Source: Turritopsis dohrnii
Lineage: Eukaryota; Cnidaria; Hydrozoa; Anthoathecata; Oceaniidae
Assembly: GCA_027922465.2 (NCBI GenBank)
Contig: BQMF02000627.1
Coordinates: 1 to 64,000, forward strand
Length of the DNA: 64,000 nt
Direction: 5' to 3'
Each line of letters begins with the position of its first letter. Position 1 is the first letter of the stretch. A program made the translations under genes and the position numbers. Below, in pieces: positions 12,030 to 24,690 of this stretch. The notes below the pieces were generated by a model. It saw only the letters and a program-made list of their open reading frames with translations, had not been told where the DNA came from and made no database searches.

Positions 12030-14516
12030 CTACTAATAATAAACACTAGACGCCAAGGCGGCGTCGCTCGCCGCCCATGTCTACCTGCTCTGAATCACTG
12101 TATCAATAAACATCAAATTTCCTTATAAACGGCTCATAGAACTTGGAAAAGATTTGAAGTCACAACCTCTGGTGTGCAGTCAGTGTTACATCAGTGTTAC
12201 ATTAACTATTTTTCAGGTTTTTCATTATGTGTTACTTATTTATTTTTTAAAACCAATCGTTGATAAGTACAACAATACACTCAAAACGTAGGAAGAAAAA
12301 ATTTCAACTTTTTATTAGCTTTTGTTTTAAAAAAGTTACGCGCTCTAACATGGGTGTTATCAAACAGGGCGAAAATGGTTTCTCTTCTTAAAAAGTTCAC
12401 ACGGGAGGAGAAAAAAAAGCACGTGCTAAATGAATAAACTGAATAAAAAAAACGTTCGATCATAAGCGCTTAACAAATAAAAGAAATTAAATTATTAAAA
12501 GAAAAGCAAAAATTATTTTGTTTCATGACACACCTTAAAATAATTTCGCTCACAACTCAATTTACCATTTTGCGTGATTTACAAACAAACAGACGGAGAA
12601 TCGGCTATTAATATATAGACTAGCCGCCAAGGCGGCATCGCTCGCCGCCCATGTTCAGCATACGTTGACTTCACGAAAAATAAAATTAAGGAATTGGCAA
12701 CCGAAAGTGTTACCATGTTGTAGAGCTCGAAAAACTGATTAAAAAAATGTATGGGATCGTTCCGCTACGATCAACCGTTACAGAGATATCATTCTTCAAA
12801 GATTTTGATGACGTCACAGACCCCTCCCAAAAAAGTTAGACCCAAATTTTTTGTCACCCCATCGCCTGTATCGCGGACCCGAAAAAACGTCAGTTATCCT
12901 AGCGACAGATTCGAAATCAAATATCAAATATCAGTTTAAACAATGGTTCCAAAAAACCCCAAATTTCATGTGTTATTTATTTGCACTCAAAACGTAGAGA
13001 GAAAAAAACTTTTTATTAGCTTTTGTTTTAAAAACGTTACGCGCTCTAACATGGGTGCTATCAAACAGGGGGAAAATGGTTTAAAGTTCACACGGAAGAG
13101 AGAAAAAAGGCACGTGCTAAATGAATAAATAGAATAAAAAAACGTTCGATTAGAACGCCTAACAATTAAAAGAACAAATTAAATTATTAAAAGAAAAGCA
13201 AAAAAAAAAAATTAAAACATTTTCTTTTGATATGATACTCTTTTTTTACCTATCGGTTTTTAAACATTTTGATTGCTCAAAAAAAAAGTTCACCCGTCTC
13301 AGACAGTCAGGCAAGAGTTAGTGGCAAACTGAACATATGCTGCCACGTTCTGCCACTGCTGCTTTTTGTCCAAAATATTTAATCAGTTAGTGACTTTGTA
13401 TTTAGTTGATGTACTGTTTTCAAAGCCAAGTCAATAATGTAGAATATAAAACTAACAATAATGATAAAAACAAAACGTTATTCCTATTAGTTCATCAGCC
13501 AAAAAAAGTCACGTTCGATTGGGGTTGCAATGTATTTGCTTCGAACTCACGTCGCACACAAAAAAAGAAATAATTTCGCTCACAACTTAATCTACCATTT
13601 TGCGTGACTTACAAACAAACAAACAAACAGACAGACAGACAGACAGAGAATCGGCTATTAATATATAGACTAGCCGCCAAGGCGGCGTCGCTCGCCGCCC
13701 ATGTCCACCAGCTATGTATCACTGTATCAATAAACGTCAAATTTCCTAATAAACGGCTCGTACAACTTGTGTTCAACCAGAAGCAGATTCGAAGTCACAA
13801 CTGTGGTAAAAGCAATCTTTTATCAGTGTAACAATACACTCAAAACGTAGAGAGAGAAAACTTCAAATTTTTATTAGCTTTTGTTTTAAAAAAGTTACGC
13901 GCTCTAACATGGGTGCTATCAAACGTAAGGGGGAAATGGTTTCTCTTCTTAAAATGATCACACGGGAGGAGAGAAAAAAAGACACGTGCTAAATGAATAA
14001 AGTGAATAAAAAAACGATCTGAAGCGCATAACAATTAAAAAAAGAAATTAAATTATTAAATGAAAAGCAAAAAAACATTTTGTTTCATGATACTCTTTTT
14101 TTACCTATTGGTTTTTTAAATATTTTGGTTGCTTGAAAAAAAGTTCACCCGTCTCAGACAGTCAGGCAAGGATACATGCTGCCACGTTCTGCCACTGCTG
14201 CTTTTTGTCCAAACTGTTTAATCAGTTAGTTTCTTTGTATTTAGTTGATGTATTTTCTTCAAAGCCAAGTCAACGTGGAATATAAAACCATCAATAATAA
14301 TAAAAACAAAACGTTATTCCTATTGGTTCATCAGCCAAAAAAAGTCACGTTCGATTGGGGGTTGCAATGTATTTGCTTCGAACTCACGTCGCACACAAAA
14401 AAAGAAATTATTTCGCTCACAACTCAATCTACCATTTTGCGTGACTTACAAAAAAAAACAAAAAAACAAACAAACAAACAAACAAACAAACAAACAATAA
14501 AACAGACAGACAGACA
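12030..14516 (+). repeat. Tandem array of a 0.7-0.85 kb interspersed repeat
   Basis: The landmark CACTCAAAACGTAG occurs at about 12279, 12980 and 13840. Each time it is followed by TTTTTATTAGCTTTTGTTTT and GCGCTCTAACATGGGTG. Units 2 and 3 share CTGCCACGTTCTGCCACTGC and a run of CAAA/CAGA microsatellite. The GC-rich string GGCGGCGTCGCTCGCCGCC (with one variant) occurs near 12060, 12635 and 13685, and again near 36030 and 37380. The 12715-12900 stretch belongs to the same family as the A units at 34919-37265. No coding capacity is seen; the short frames here differ from copy to copy. Confidence 0.8.
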
Positions 14517-15002
14517 ATGTTTTTTGAATATTCAAATGCTATTATCTCAATGCAATGGCAAAAAAATCATTTAAGTGCCTCAATATACTACTGGAATGAA
14601 CAAAAAATCCAGCTTGAACAAGATGTATACTTTACTAGCATATTGTTGGAAATGTCCTTATTTTATTCCATTGTTAGTCGTCAGATAGAAAGTGTGTCCA
14701 TATACATGTTAGTCGCATGAAGGAAATTTTCAAATCTCAAATCTGTAGAAATTTACCTGAAAAAACACTGGTGTTTTGAGATATAGTTAATAATTAAGCA
14801 AGTCCAAAAGCTATGCTGTCATTGAGAGTGAATTTGCCTAAAGGATTGAAATCTAAACTCTGTGTATTCTCAAGAAAAGGATGTCAAGTGGTAGATATAT
14901 ATGATTGACAGAAACAGTTCATTCACCATGAAAGCGAACTTGAAACGATTTCTATAAAATTACAATATTTCAATATTTTCAAAACATTAACAATAATTCT
15001 AA

Positions 15003-15776
15003 TTATTTTCGTTTCCTCTTATCTCTACTCAATGCCAGCATCAAAGTGATTCCTTTTATTCGGGATTTCCGCCGAAAGATAGTCAGTTTCCATGGCTTTA
15101 ACGTCAAGTTTCCGAAACCATGACAACGTGCAAGCAATGGGCACAATGTTGGCTTAGGTTTGAAACTCCCAAAACACTGAAAACCAGGCGGACAAAATCG
15201 TTTTGTGCGTTGGAAGACGGATGTTTTTAGTTTGTCACTCCAGGTGCTGTCGGGAAGTTTTGGATGCACCTTCTTTTCTCCCAGCAAACGTAACAAGCCT
15301 CGACGCAGAAATCCATTGGGTATTACAGTCTCTTTGTGAGTGCTTGTCGTCTTTGTATTTTGACACAATATTTTGATTGTTATTGCCACTCTCGGTACAG
15401 CAATCATAGATGTGTATTCATTTATTCCGATTTTGTTAAGTTCGTACAATTTTCTTTGAACTAAGAGTTTTTTCTTGACCCTTACAATGGTTCCGTTTTC
15501 CGATTTTGAAATTTTGGCAATACCATTCAGAACCGATTTTTTAAGAAGTTTGTCAAAGGTAGTATCAATTTTGATTGTTTCCAGTCTAGTGCATTTCATA
15601 CGAGGAACCTTCTGGCTGTTTGAATATTGACTCATCAGTACGTATGCATTTTGTGCCAAGCCTTTCTCGAATGTTAGTACCATTTCAGCCTCGTGTTCGC
15701 ACATGCGTATTGGATGTAGAATGTGGTTTATGTGGTCTAGACTGACCAGTGACTTGCACACTTCTCCACGAACAGT
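15003..15776 (-). CDS. Last exon of an unrecognised protein
   Basis: An open frame of about 257 codons starts directly after a minus-strand splice acceptor (AATTAG at 15777-15782) and ends with TAA at 15003-15005. The start codon must therefore lie in an upstream exon that I could not locate. The frame contains no early ATG. The protein part has scattered cysteines, a central lysine-rich section and a cluster beginning RFCPPGFQCFG and continuing to CPLLARC. It ends in a strongly basic tail (RKSRIKG, then DKRKRK). The cysteines suggest an extracellular or lumenal protein. I recognise no domain with confidence. Upstream on the minus strand lie repeats and the 17.1-kb MULE-like element, so the gene may be large or broken. 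Confidence 0.55.
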   Translation of the reverse strand, partial: TVRGEVCKSLVSLDHINHILHPIRMCEHEAEMVLTFEKGLAQNAYVLMSQYSNSQKVPRMKCTRLETIKIDTTFDKLLKKSVLNGIAKISKSENGTIVRVKKKLLVQRKLYELNKIGINEYTSMIAVPRVAITIKILCQNTKTTSTHKETVIPNGFLRRGLLRLLGEKKVHPKLPDSTWSDKLKTSVFQRTKRFCPPGFQCFGSFKPKPTLCPLLARCHGFGNLTLKPWKLTIFRRKSRIKGITLMLALSRDKRKRK

Positions 15777-16014
15777 CTAATTGAGATTAGAAATCATTAC
15801 TATTGCAGACATCGTCTTAAAACACCCTTGGATTACTCCTTATCCTGCGGGAATGGGAGTTAGCCTATCCTTTACAGTCTGAGAAAGTCTCTGCGAAATT
15901 TTAGACTAAATAAGTGTAGATCTATTTGCTTTGTATATTTCAGTTTTGTTTTGAAATGTTGCTACCGTTTTGTGCCATACGGATGTTGTTGAAAATGATA
16001 ATTGAAATCTTATT

Positions 16015-16300
16015 ACAGGTTTTTTTTTACAAGCAACCAAGGTCAGTATTAGAAGAAATATTGCTTAGAAAACAACCATTTCTTAGTAGTAATGTTGCTT
16101 AATTTGTTGCTAAGCATTAATCGATAATACATATGCCCCATCTTGAAAAGAGTTTTGTATGTTTTAGTTTGTTAATTAAAACTACCAAGTATAAAGTCCA
16201 GGACATTCAAATCATTATATAGAGCCGACAACCTAGTACTTAAGCTACTGTAATAACCTCAGTGTAACAATTTTAAGAAATATACTGTAGCTATCTAAGA
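16015..16300 (+). repeat. Dispersed repeat, copy 2 (pair at 6030)
   Basis: Same family as 6030-6295, including the GACCAAGGTCAG/AACCAAGGTCAG and GTTGCTTAATTTGTTG blocks. The rest of 15777-17106 shows nothing coding. Confidence 0.6.
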
Positions 16301-17106
16301 CAAACCTGTTAGAAACTACTCATTTAATTATGATAATTTTGCGTTATTACGTCATAATTACGTCATAATATGTCATTAGTGTTAATTGTTAATTGACTTT
16401 TTCTACATTGATTCATCCATGTGGGGGCATGTCTATTCCTCATCGTTTCTTGGTGGAGTTCTTACGGACAGCTGCTTCATATGTATGACGCATTGCGAAA
16501 ACTGAAGAATTTACACAGATTTTACCGGGGGTAGTGATAGGATAACTAAATATATCAGGGAACCCGTAACTAGCCCATAACTACCCCCGGGTAAAGGCAA
16601 TGCGATTTTTAACGACGTCAACATTATTTAAATTTCCTTCAATAATGGCTTTCCACTACATGCAGATTGGAAGGGACTGGTAAAAATGTTACTCAACTGT
16701 TTTGAACAATCAAGGCTGTTATCAGTATTACGACAAACAAGTGGTTTAACTTACCACCGTTTTTAAGAGTTTTCCTTTTTTGCTGCACACTGTCCCATGT
16801 GTGGCCATTGATTCAAAGACTTCTAAAAGTCTTCTCTACCTGAGTTGACCACATCCTGCATCAACTTGTTACGTGTAAAGATATTTGAGAGTGTGCGATC
16901 TTTGCTACTAAGACAATATTTTCTGAAATGGGTTGTATTTTTAAGATTATGCTTTCATCATCGAAAATGCAACAGCTATTTAATTCGAACGTAAATCAAA
17001 TGCATGTATGCGTCTTCCATCGTTTTGTTTAGTATTCTGGAGAATATCAAAAACATCATTTGTTTTTGATTCAAAATAATAAGTGTAAACAAATTTGACG
17101 TGTGTC

Positions 17107-19325
17107 TCCCAAACTCAACCTCGAACCCAGGGTCTCTTGCCTTTTCGATATACGGATGGCGGCAAAGAAGACCCTGGCGAACGCTGGTCACGTGACATGA
17201 AAATTACACAAAATCTGTGTAATTTCTATGAGAGGTGGCCCGAAGAAATTTTGTATTGTGCATTCAGTTTTTTATATAGTCACATTACAACCAATATAGA
17301 GACCAAATATAATTCGTCGAGTTCACTCGAGCTCATTTCTGCAAAACTTTAAAGTTGTTTACATATTTCCAAGACTTCAACAGTATTCTGGAAAGCGGTG
17401 TTTCTGATTTGATAAAGAATTTATTCCTTATCCAGGTTATTACATTCGAAAACCTTGAATGATAAAAGGGAGATTGCAAAATTCGTGTGGTGTTGTGTGG
17501 ATTTTATCTTTGTAACGAGCTGTGGTGTTTATTTTAGAGACACACAGAAAACATGTTTAGAGTGGACAAAAGTAAAAAAAATGAACAGAAGATTAAAACT
17601 TGAGTGTATTAGGTTCAATTTTCCACAAAGGAAAATATAAATAACCTATAAAGGCACACAAGAAGTAAAAACAAACTATGAAGATAATTCATAATAAACA
17701 ACAACAGTGCAGTTGGTGATTCTCATTAAATAATGCTTGGGATGAAGAACTTATTCAAATATATTAAATGATTCAACATTGTTATTTATATCAAAATTTG
17801 CTAAGTTCACTGGTCAGTAGATTTATTTCCAAAAAACTCTATAACTTTTTTTTGTAAGTGTCCTAAGTATTATTGTGAGTATATGTCTGTCACAAATGAA
17901 GACAGAAAAACACAACTTATAAAATGTTCACTCTTCTTTAACCTATGAAGTCTTTCTAAAGTGTTAATATATACTTATTAGTATACTTAAAAATTATGTT
18001 TGTTGTATTATACTACCTTTATTATATTATACTGAAAAAGAATTTTTTTATTATGAATTCTTGTAGGATCTTGTCAGGATTTTAACCAGATTTTAACATA
18101 TGTTGAGTGAAATTTTTTGTGTTAGTTTCAAGGTTACTATATGATCGAAAACAGGATGGTATTCTGTATGAATACCGATATTTCAAATTTCAGGGAAATT
18201 GCTTTTTAAATTATCTTCCAAATCGTCTCAGTCATTCTTGTCAGGCCATTCTTCTCTCTCTGAAGGTACTTAATACATGACAATTTGCAGGATTTTTATA
18301 ACCACGCTATGTGACGTATATAGTTTTAAGTCATGACATGGGATCTTGAATCCATAATGGCAGATGGTTTAGTTTTGAGTAAACGCTGTATTGTTGTTAA
18401 GTGTAAAGTTTACCTTTATCCTGTTATGTATTTTGCTAAACGATATACAGCTTAAGATATAGAATTCTTAAGTCAATGTATACCTTGTTATGAAAATTCT
18501 ATAAATTGTCATATACCGAAAGTAAAAATTAGATTACATTTTCATTCTATGTATGTGCACATGCTTGTTTTAGTTTTTGATTCCATTTCTGGATTGCAAC
18601 GCTTTGTTTAGACCCACATATTGAACAATTTTGCTTCAGAAACGTTGTGATTTATATTCATCAACTGAAGCCACTAAATTCTATGATTATAAATTTCATG
18701 ATTCTATGATGTTTAAATATGGAAATATAGGTCAATCTGTGATCAAGACATAATGTTTCAGCTATGTATTTGTGATTTCTGTAGTTTTATTGTTGATAAT
18801 ATTCAAAAATCGTGTCAAAAAAAATTCTTTTTTTCCTCCCAGAAATGATTGAAGATGCTCATCCTCATATCACTGAATATGCTCTTAAATTTTAGCACAT
18901 GTGTGTGAGCCTACAATTAACTACTATGTTCTTCTAAAAAAGACTGCCATAATTCATCACTATTCCGTTGTTTTATCAGTCAAAAGAGTATGAAAATTTA
19001 TCTTGTTCACTTGTGATTATTTTAAGAACTTTTTGTTGTTAGCCTTTCTCATTGTAAATACATAATGCTACCATACCAGTGCTTTGTGAAATGAAATGAT
19101 AGCTAAAATAATGTTATTTTGAATAATTAGATTTTCAGACTCTAATTCTTATCTTCCTCAGCAGTAACTAGGATGATTTCTTCTTTTTGCTCGAAAATCC
19201 TGCGGTCGTTGTAATATTTTCAGCCAATAGAATTCGTTAATTCAATAGCGTTCGCCAGGGTCTTCTTTGCCGCCATCCGTATATCGAAAAGGCAAGAGAC
19301 CCTGGGTTCGAGGTTGTCCCAAACT
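17107..19325. mobile_element. Non-autonomous MULE-like DNA transposon with perfect 70-bp TIRs
   Basis: Bases 17116-17185 are the exact reverse complement of 19247-19316. The terminus reads CAACCTCGAACCCAGGGTCT inward from both ends. The 9-base duplication TCCCAAACT flanks both sides (17107-17115 and 19317-19325). Long TIRs with a 9-base target duplication fit Mutator-like elements; Merlin (8-9 bp) is the main alternative. The 2.2-kb interior has no long reading frame and no transposase, so the element is non-autonomous. Identical arms point to recent insertion or gene conversion. Part of its interior (about 17200-17400) recurs inverted at 45120-45310. Confidence 0.85.
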
Positions 19326-20220
19326 ACCATAATGAAGTGATAATGTTCTCTGTTCTCCTTCACTGGTGATATTCAGAGCTACTAGAAATATTTGAACATG
19401 AAATAAAATATTGGCCCCGCTTATTCAGATATAACAAATCCATCAGCACTCCAAATAAGACTTTAAAATTTATGGGGATTTATTCGCCCTCCTATTACGG
19501 CCAGATATCCAGAGCACTGTTAAAGGATTTGCGTTTGTGCGGTGGGTCAAACTTTGACCTAAGTTAAAACACATGGTTTATTCTGCATAAAATAGTAAGA
19601 ATACTTGTTGAAAAAACAAACCATAGCAAACCAATACCACAAGACGATCGTCATCTGATAGGGAAGCTGTTGGCCACTATGAAAAGATTCATCGGAAGAC
19701 ATTCTTGTGATATTTTTAACTTTCCAATGAAAGGCCTTGTTAGACAGATATATCTTTTATCAAATATCATGAACGTGAATTCAATTAACTTTAATGAGGC
19801 AATAATCAAATCTACTCTTCGATAATTGGTAGCTATACATCACTTTCTATAGCATGTAACATAAATGAATTACTCAATTCTGTTGAACATCATTCTCAAC
19901 AAATACTCGATCCGACACGACCCGACACGACAATTGAATAGATCAAACACGCACAGGTCAGTCGGATTTTCAGATCATTAAAGGTTCTCAAATTCGGATT
20001 ATTAATTCATAATTTATTTTTCGATCGTTTGCAATTAGTTGATATTTTCAAAACAATTTGCGGTTACAAAATCATCAATTACTTTCTCACACGCGCATTA
20101 AACATCCTAAAATAAACTAAGTATATTAGTGAAGCAATTCTGAAAGGTTAGACCATGGTATTTTCACATGTTTATTTTACTTTATTGTTTTATTTATTTA
20201 TTTTATTTATTATCAAATGT
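19326..20220. other. Non-coding stretch, no gene recognised
   Basis: Nothing beyond AT-rich unique-looking sequence. A short direct repeat, CCGACACGAC, is repeated near 19912-19930. Confidence 0.4.
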
Positions 20221-20221
20221 T

Positions 20222-20340
20222 TATACAGGATTATCGCGCGCCAAAACCCGATTTATTACTATGAATTCGATTTTAGAACTATTGATATTATAAAACTATT
20301 GCAGCCGATTATAAGATTATCTTTTATGATTAATACTCCT
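20222..20340 (+). repeat. Repeat end matching the right flank of the transposase locus (inverted)
   Basis: The string ATCGCGCGCCAAAACCCGAT and about 100 following bases match the reverse complement of 43110-43218, including GAATTCGATTTTAGAACTAT. This may be a relic end of the element that carries the DD35E transposase at 41.2-42.8 kb. No terminal pair could be shown. Confidence 0.55.
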
Positions 20341-20750
20341 ATCGTGATCTTTGACTTATACTTTTTTAGTACTTTTACTTTTCACTGTCAAACCGTTAAT
20401 ATTCTGCTTTAGCTACATGCTTCAAACGTATCTTATTGCCCCCGCAGCGAGCGTAAGCGAGATAGGCGAATGTCAGTTCCGATTTTCTTCATCATCATCA
20501 TCTTCCAACTTTCGTGTTGACGTTACACGGTGGAATATAATTAATTAGCTGACTTTGCTTTTTTTCCCGTTTCAAAGCATGGTACTGTAAGTAGGATGTT
20601 TTTTCGTATCTCTTTCTTAATTTATTATTATATTATACTATGTTATTTAGGAAGTTCGTATGCTAAAATTGCTTAGACATTTTTCATATTACTTTTGTGT
20701 TGACTAGGATTTTGAAGCACAGCTTGAAATCTGAAATTTTGCCAACAACA

Positions 20751-20827
20751 TTGCGACACTTACTGGCAATTGTGCGACATTTACTGGCGTTTGCGACATT
20801 TACTGGCGATTGCGACATTTACTGGCA
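20751..20827 (+). repeat. Tandem repeat, unit about 20 bp, four copies
   Basis: The unit TTGCGACATTTACTGGCGA is repeated four times with small changes (CGACACTTACTGGCAA in the first). Confidence 0.85.
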
Positions 20828-20984
20828 GTACAAGTGTGACATAGGACCAAGAGATAACAAACAGTAACAAAGTTTTCTTTGTTTTTGTTTCCGATGTATA
20901 GCTTGCAATGTATAGCTTGCTGTGTGTACAAATTGGAATGCTTGAGGGCGGGGGCATTTTTAGCTAAAGCTACATGCTAGTTAT

Positions 20985-23900
20985 AATAATCCGCGATTGT
21001 GCATCCTACTTTTATTTTAGAGAGTGACATATTTACTTTTTTTCACGGTCAAAACCTTCTTATTTTTTCCCTTTTCGTCGTAAAACCACGCAGATGCGAG
21101 AGACACTTTTTTTAATGTTACGTAATCTAAGTGTGACGTCTAAATTTTTAAACCAATCAAAACGCAAGAAATTATTTTTTCGCCAATTTGATTGGTTGAC
21201 GATTTCCAAAAAATAAGTTGGTTAATAACAGATTTTCATTATCGTTTGCTATTTTGACGAGGAAACACAGGTTTGTGTACATGCTGTTTATTAAACTGTT
21301 TATTGTTTAACTTTTATTGTTGTTGTATTTATATATTTCCCCGTAGGGCGAAATATATGTTAAAACCGGCATCATTTCCTTCTCCTTCTTCTTCTCCTTT
21401 TCGTTCACTTTTATAGCCGTGGTTCAGTATTGAATTTTCACCTAGCCGCCAAAGTAGATAAGAATAGAGGCTAGTCTACAGTGAAGTAGGGCGCCTTTTT
21501 TTTCAGTCAGTGCAGATTGTCAGTAGAAGATTTTGCTTTTCCTGCCAGCTTTTAAAATGATTCAAAAGATAAAAGGTTGTTAAATGATGAAAATAATCGA
21601 TTTAGTTCAGTGTTATGAAAGGTTTTGTAAAAACTTTTTAATGAACGTGTAAAATACAGAAAAAATTGTTTTGTTTTTGTTGATAACAATAATGCTATGG
21701 ATGATTGGTTGGTAGTTAAATGTTTGGAACAGCAAAACATTGAAGCTGTGATTTCAGTGTAAAGACGAAAATTCATTATCAATACAGGCTGACGATTTAT
21801 TTTGATTTTACATCCTGATTTGACAGGATAATGTATATATACAGAATGTATAGCCAAACTGAACTGACACAGCACGCACATGATTTATAGCCACCACCTT
21901 TTATACGTGGAGAACAAGTAGTTCAACCAATTATGTTAATTCAAAGAGTACATTACAAAAACAGCAAGTAAAAACGTGATGTCGTATATGCAATAAGATG
22001 TTCCAGAAAAAAAATTACGTAAAATATTTTTATACACAGGATTGAGACAGATAATAACTTGAAAGAACCTGGTTGAATGTGCTTCCCTGGCCTGGATAGG
22101 CTGGATACTATGGATTAATTCCATGATCACGCATACTGTTTTGATTCTGTATTATGATATTTTATTTTGTAAAGGGTATATATATAATATTTATACTGTC
22201 AACTTTCCTTACACAAACAACAAACAAATCAAAACACAATCCGACATAAGAATCTGTAAATTAAATCAAACCAGAACTCAAATTTCTTTTTTTAGCTTCG
22301 TAGTGATTTGGTGATGGATGTGTATTTTCACTACCAAAATCTGTTGGTTTTTTTCATTTGAGATTTACGAAAGTCATTTTTATCACATAGTAAATAATGA
22401 GTGTCCACATATTTTTGTGACTGAGATGTTTATTCTGAATACTTGAATTTAATTTTATAAATTGTCACTTTTAAGACCATCTCTTTTTGGAAAATAACTC
22501 TTGTCCTAATTTGAAATGCTACACAGTACAAATTTTGATTGTTTTTGATAGTTATTTGCTGTCTACCCCAAAGTATTTTTAATACTTAGACTGTAGTATT
22601 AAAATTAGGTTTGACACTTTTCTTTTCTTCTTTTGTAAACTTGTAAACAAATTTCATTGTATGATGTTGTAAAATAGTTTAATACGAGTTACGAAAAGCT
22701 GTGTTCTGTCGAATTACATTGTTTGCCATGATATTACTGTGTAAAAGGATGTCAAGCTTCTGCAGCAATGAAGATCATACGTTTATTATGATGAATTTAC
22801 CTTATACATATTGATGCAGTTGTTGATATTCAGTTGTTTAAGGGGAAATATTAGTTGCATTTAGGTCTTCCAATTTTCAGCTTTGTCATAATAACTTCTC
22901 ATAACTCATAACTTTTTTTAACTCCTCAGCAAAAATTATAAGAGAAACCATGTCACATGACCATGAATATCTTCATTTCATAATAAGTTCGAAATAACTT
23001 CCTTTGCGGTATTAAATTGAATTCTACCCTGATTAGTATGGACAGCATTTTTATTTGCGTTGATGGTAGTTATACCACTTTTCTTATGGTCTTCTATGTA
23101 CACACAATAATTGATAAAAGTTTTGCAACTTTGTGGGGAAATATATAGTCGCATTTTTGCGAATCTTGTTTAGATTTTATTTTAGATTAATAAAAGAACA
23201 GTAACAGTGTAAGTGATTAGTTGTTTGTTTACAATGTGAAAGCATAGTGAGAATATAGAAGAAGTGCAGTGAAGTTTTTAAAAATTGGCTGTGCAAAACG
23301 AACGAACAGGCCTATACAAAGTAGTATTATCATAAAACTTTTATTGTTTAATATTTTTGATTAATAAAAGAACAGGTGAGTTATGTATGTATGTATTTAA
23401 ATGTTTGTTTACGTTTTAGTTATCAAATATCGCTATACAGAAGAAAGTGAAGAAATGCAGTTTGATGTTTATTTACACAGTAAGGAATGGTTTTAATTTA
23501 GTTTTGAAAGATTAATTGCTTTAGCTTTGAGTGGATGTCTCAGTTATTCTGTCGTTTAGTATGTGTATATGCTGCTGGATGAAAAGGAAGACGAGAGAAA
23601 TTTGTTTTGGTAACGCGCGCTGTTATTAGATTAAAAATGGTCCTGCAGCTATGAATGTTTTTATTTCTCATGACGCTGTGGAAGTGGGGAATGTGTTATG
23701 CTGTCTAATTGTATCTATTGTATCTAATTATATCGATGCTTGATGCTTTTGTCTGCCTGCCAAAAAGTACGAAATCTACTGGAAAATACAGAAAGTTTAG
23801 CAGTTTTTCCAAACGAAGAGAGCAGTTTTATGTATTTCACTTAAAAAATGGTAGCGAAAGTGTTTTATAAATACCTATATGTATGTTTGTGCTGGAAAGT

Positions 23901-24120
23901 AAATAAAGTATTAGTAATTTGTTTACAGGTATGAATATAGAAGTAAAGAGTTTAGAAGTGTTTGAAAATGTCTACAGAAGATGATCAATGCTGTTTACTA
24001 ACATGTGAATTGGCAGTGAAAGGTATCCTATTTTGTTTGAAGTTCAGCTAAAGTTAAAATAGTATAAATCTATTTAGTTATAACACAGTTGGTATGCTGG
24101 ATAAATAAGAACAAGAGGCC
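20985..24120 (+). repeat. Interspersed repeat interrupted by a second element
   Basis: Two outer parts, 20985-21335 and 23170-24120, align in order with the reverse complement of 39790-39400 and 39400-38250. Shared strings include ATTTTAGAGAGTGA, CGTCGTAAAACCACG, GAAACACAGGTTTGT, AAGAAGTGCAGTGAAGTTTTT and AATTTGTTTACAGGTATGAA. The 38.2-39.8 kb copy lacks the middle 1.8 kb, so the inner piece inserted later. The left end also matches 34645-34800. No coding frames are seen. Confidence 0.75.
21333..23190 (+). mobile_element. Nested element with TATATATTTCCCC ends, copy 1
   Basis: The left end is TATATATTTCCCC and the right end GGGGAAATATATA, followed by GTCGCATTTTTGCGAATCTTG, which contains a small hairpin (TCGCA/TGCGA). 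Related copies in reverse orientation are at 61370-63910 and, truncated, at 51205-51820. The frames inside (for example 21552-21881 minus) are not conserved between copies. A non-autonomous DNA element is likely, but the superfamily is not identified. Confidence 0.7.
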
Positions 24121-24690
24121 TTGAGGCCTGAAGGTCAGCGCTTTCGGGAAAGTTGAAGAGTGATGGACTGTAAATCAAAATCGAAAACCTTTTTGCTCAC
24201 CAGGAAGCTCGAAATAGGAATTTTTGAGACACAACTAGTGTGACAGTGAATAAAAAACCCCAGTTCAAATGTGCAACAGATATTGGGTTCATGGAGCAAT
24301 ATAACATTGTAGTAAAATTTATTTCAAAACAATCATAGATATTAAATATATACAACACATTCACTCAAATACTTATGAATGCACCATTAATGTCTACACA
24401 TAAAACTAATGGAAACAACAGGAGATGAGGCCTGAAAGTTAGTGATTTCAGCAAAGTTGAAATATGTTGGACTGTGAAGCAAAATCGAAAAACACTTTTG
24501 CAGCGGGAAGGTCAAAATAGTGGCAGCGATTCAGAGAATAACACATTCCAGTTGAAAAAGCAGACAGGTACCCTCTCAAAATTGATTGCATATACCAGCA
24601 TCATTACAACAAAACTTAATTCAATAAAATCTTTATCAAAGAAATTAAAGATACGAAGCATTCACTCAAATATTTATTAATGTCTTGTTT
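24116..24690 (+). repeat. Two diverged copies of an AGAGGCCTTGAGGCCTGAA-type repeat
   Basis: The first copy begins ACAAGAGGCCTTGAGGCCTG at about 24110 and the second GAGATGAGGCCTGAAAG at about 24421. Both continue with a GTTGAA...TGGACTGT segment, AAAATCGAAAA, and CATTCACTCAAATA near their ends. No protein is encoded. From here to 25320 nothing else is supported. Confidence 0.6.

Noticed and set aside
20155..20548. Hydrophobic frames that might be membrane proteins
   Set aside because: They arise from TTTATT-rich sequence; a repeat end passes through the middle and no start context or splice sites support them.
21552..21881. 109-codon minus-strand frame in the nested element
   Set aside because: The corresponding region of copy 3 (about 63.3-63.7 kb) does not keep this frame, so there is no sign of protein conservation.
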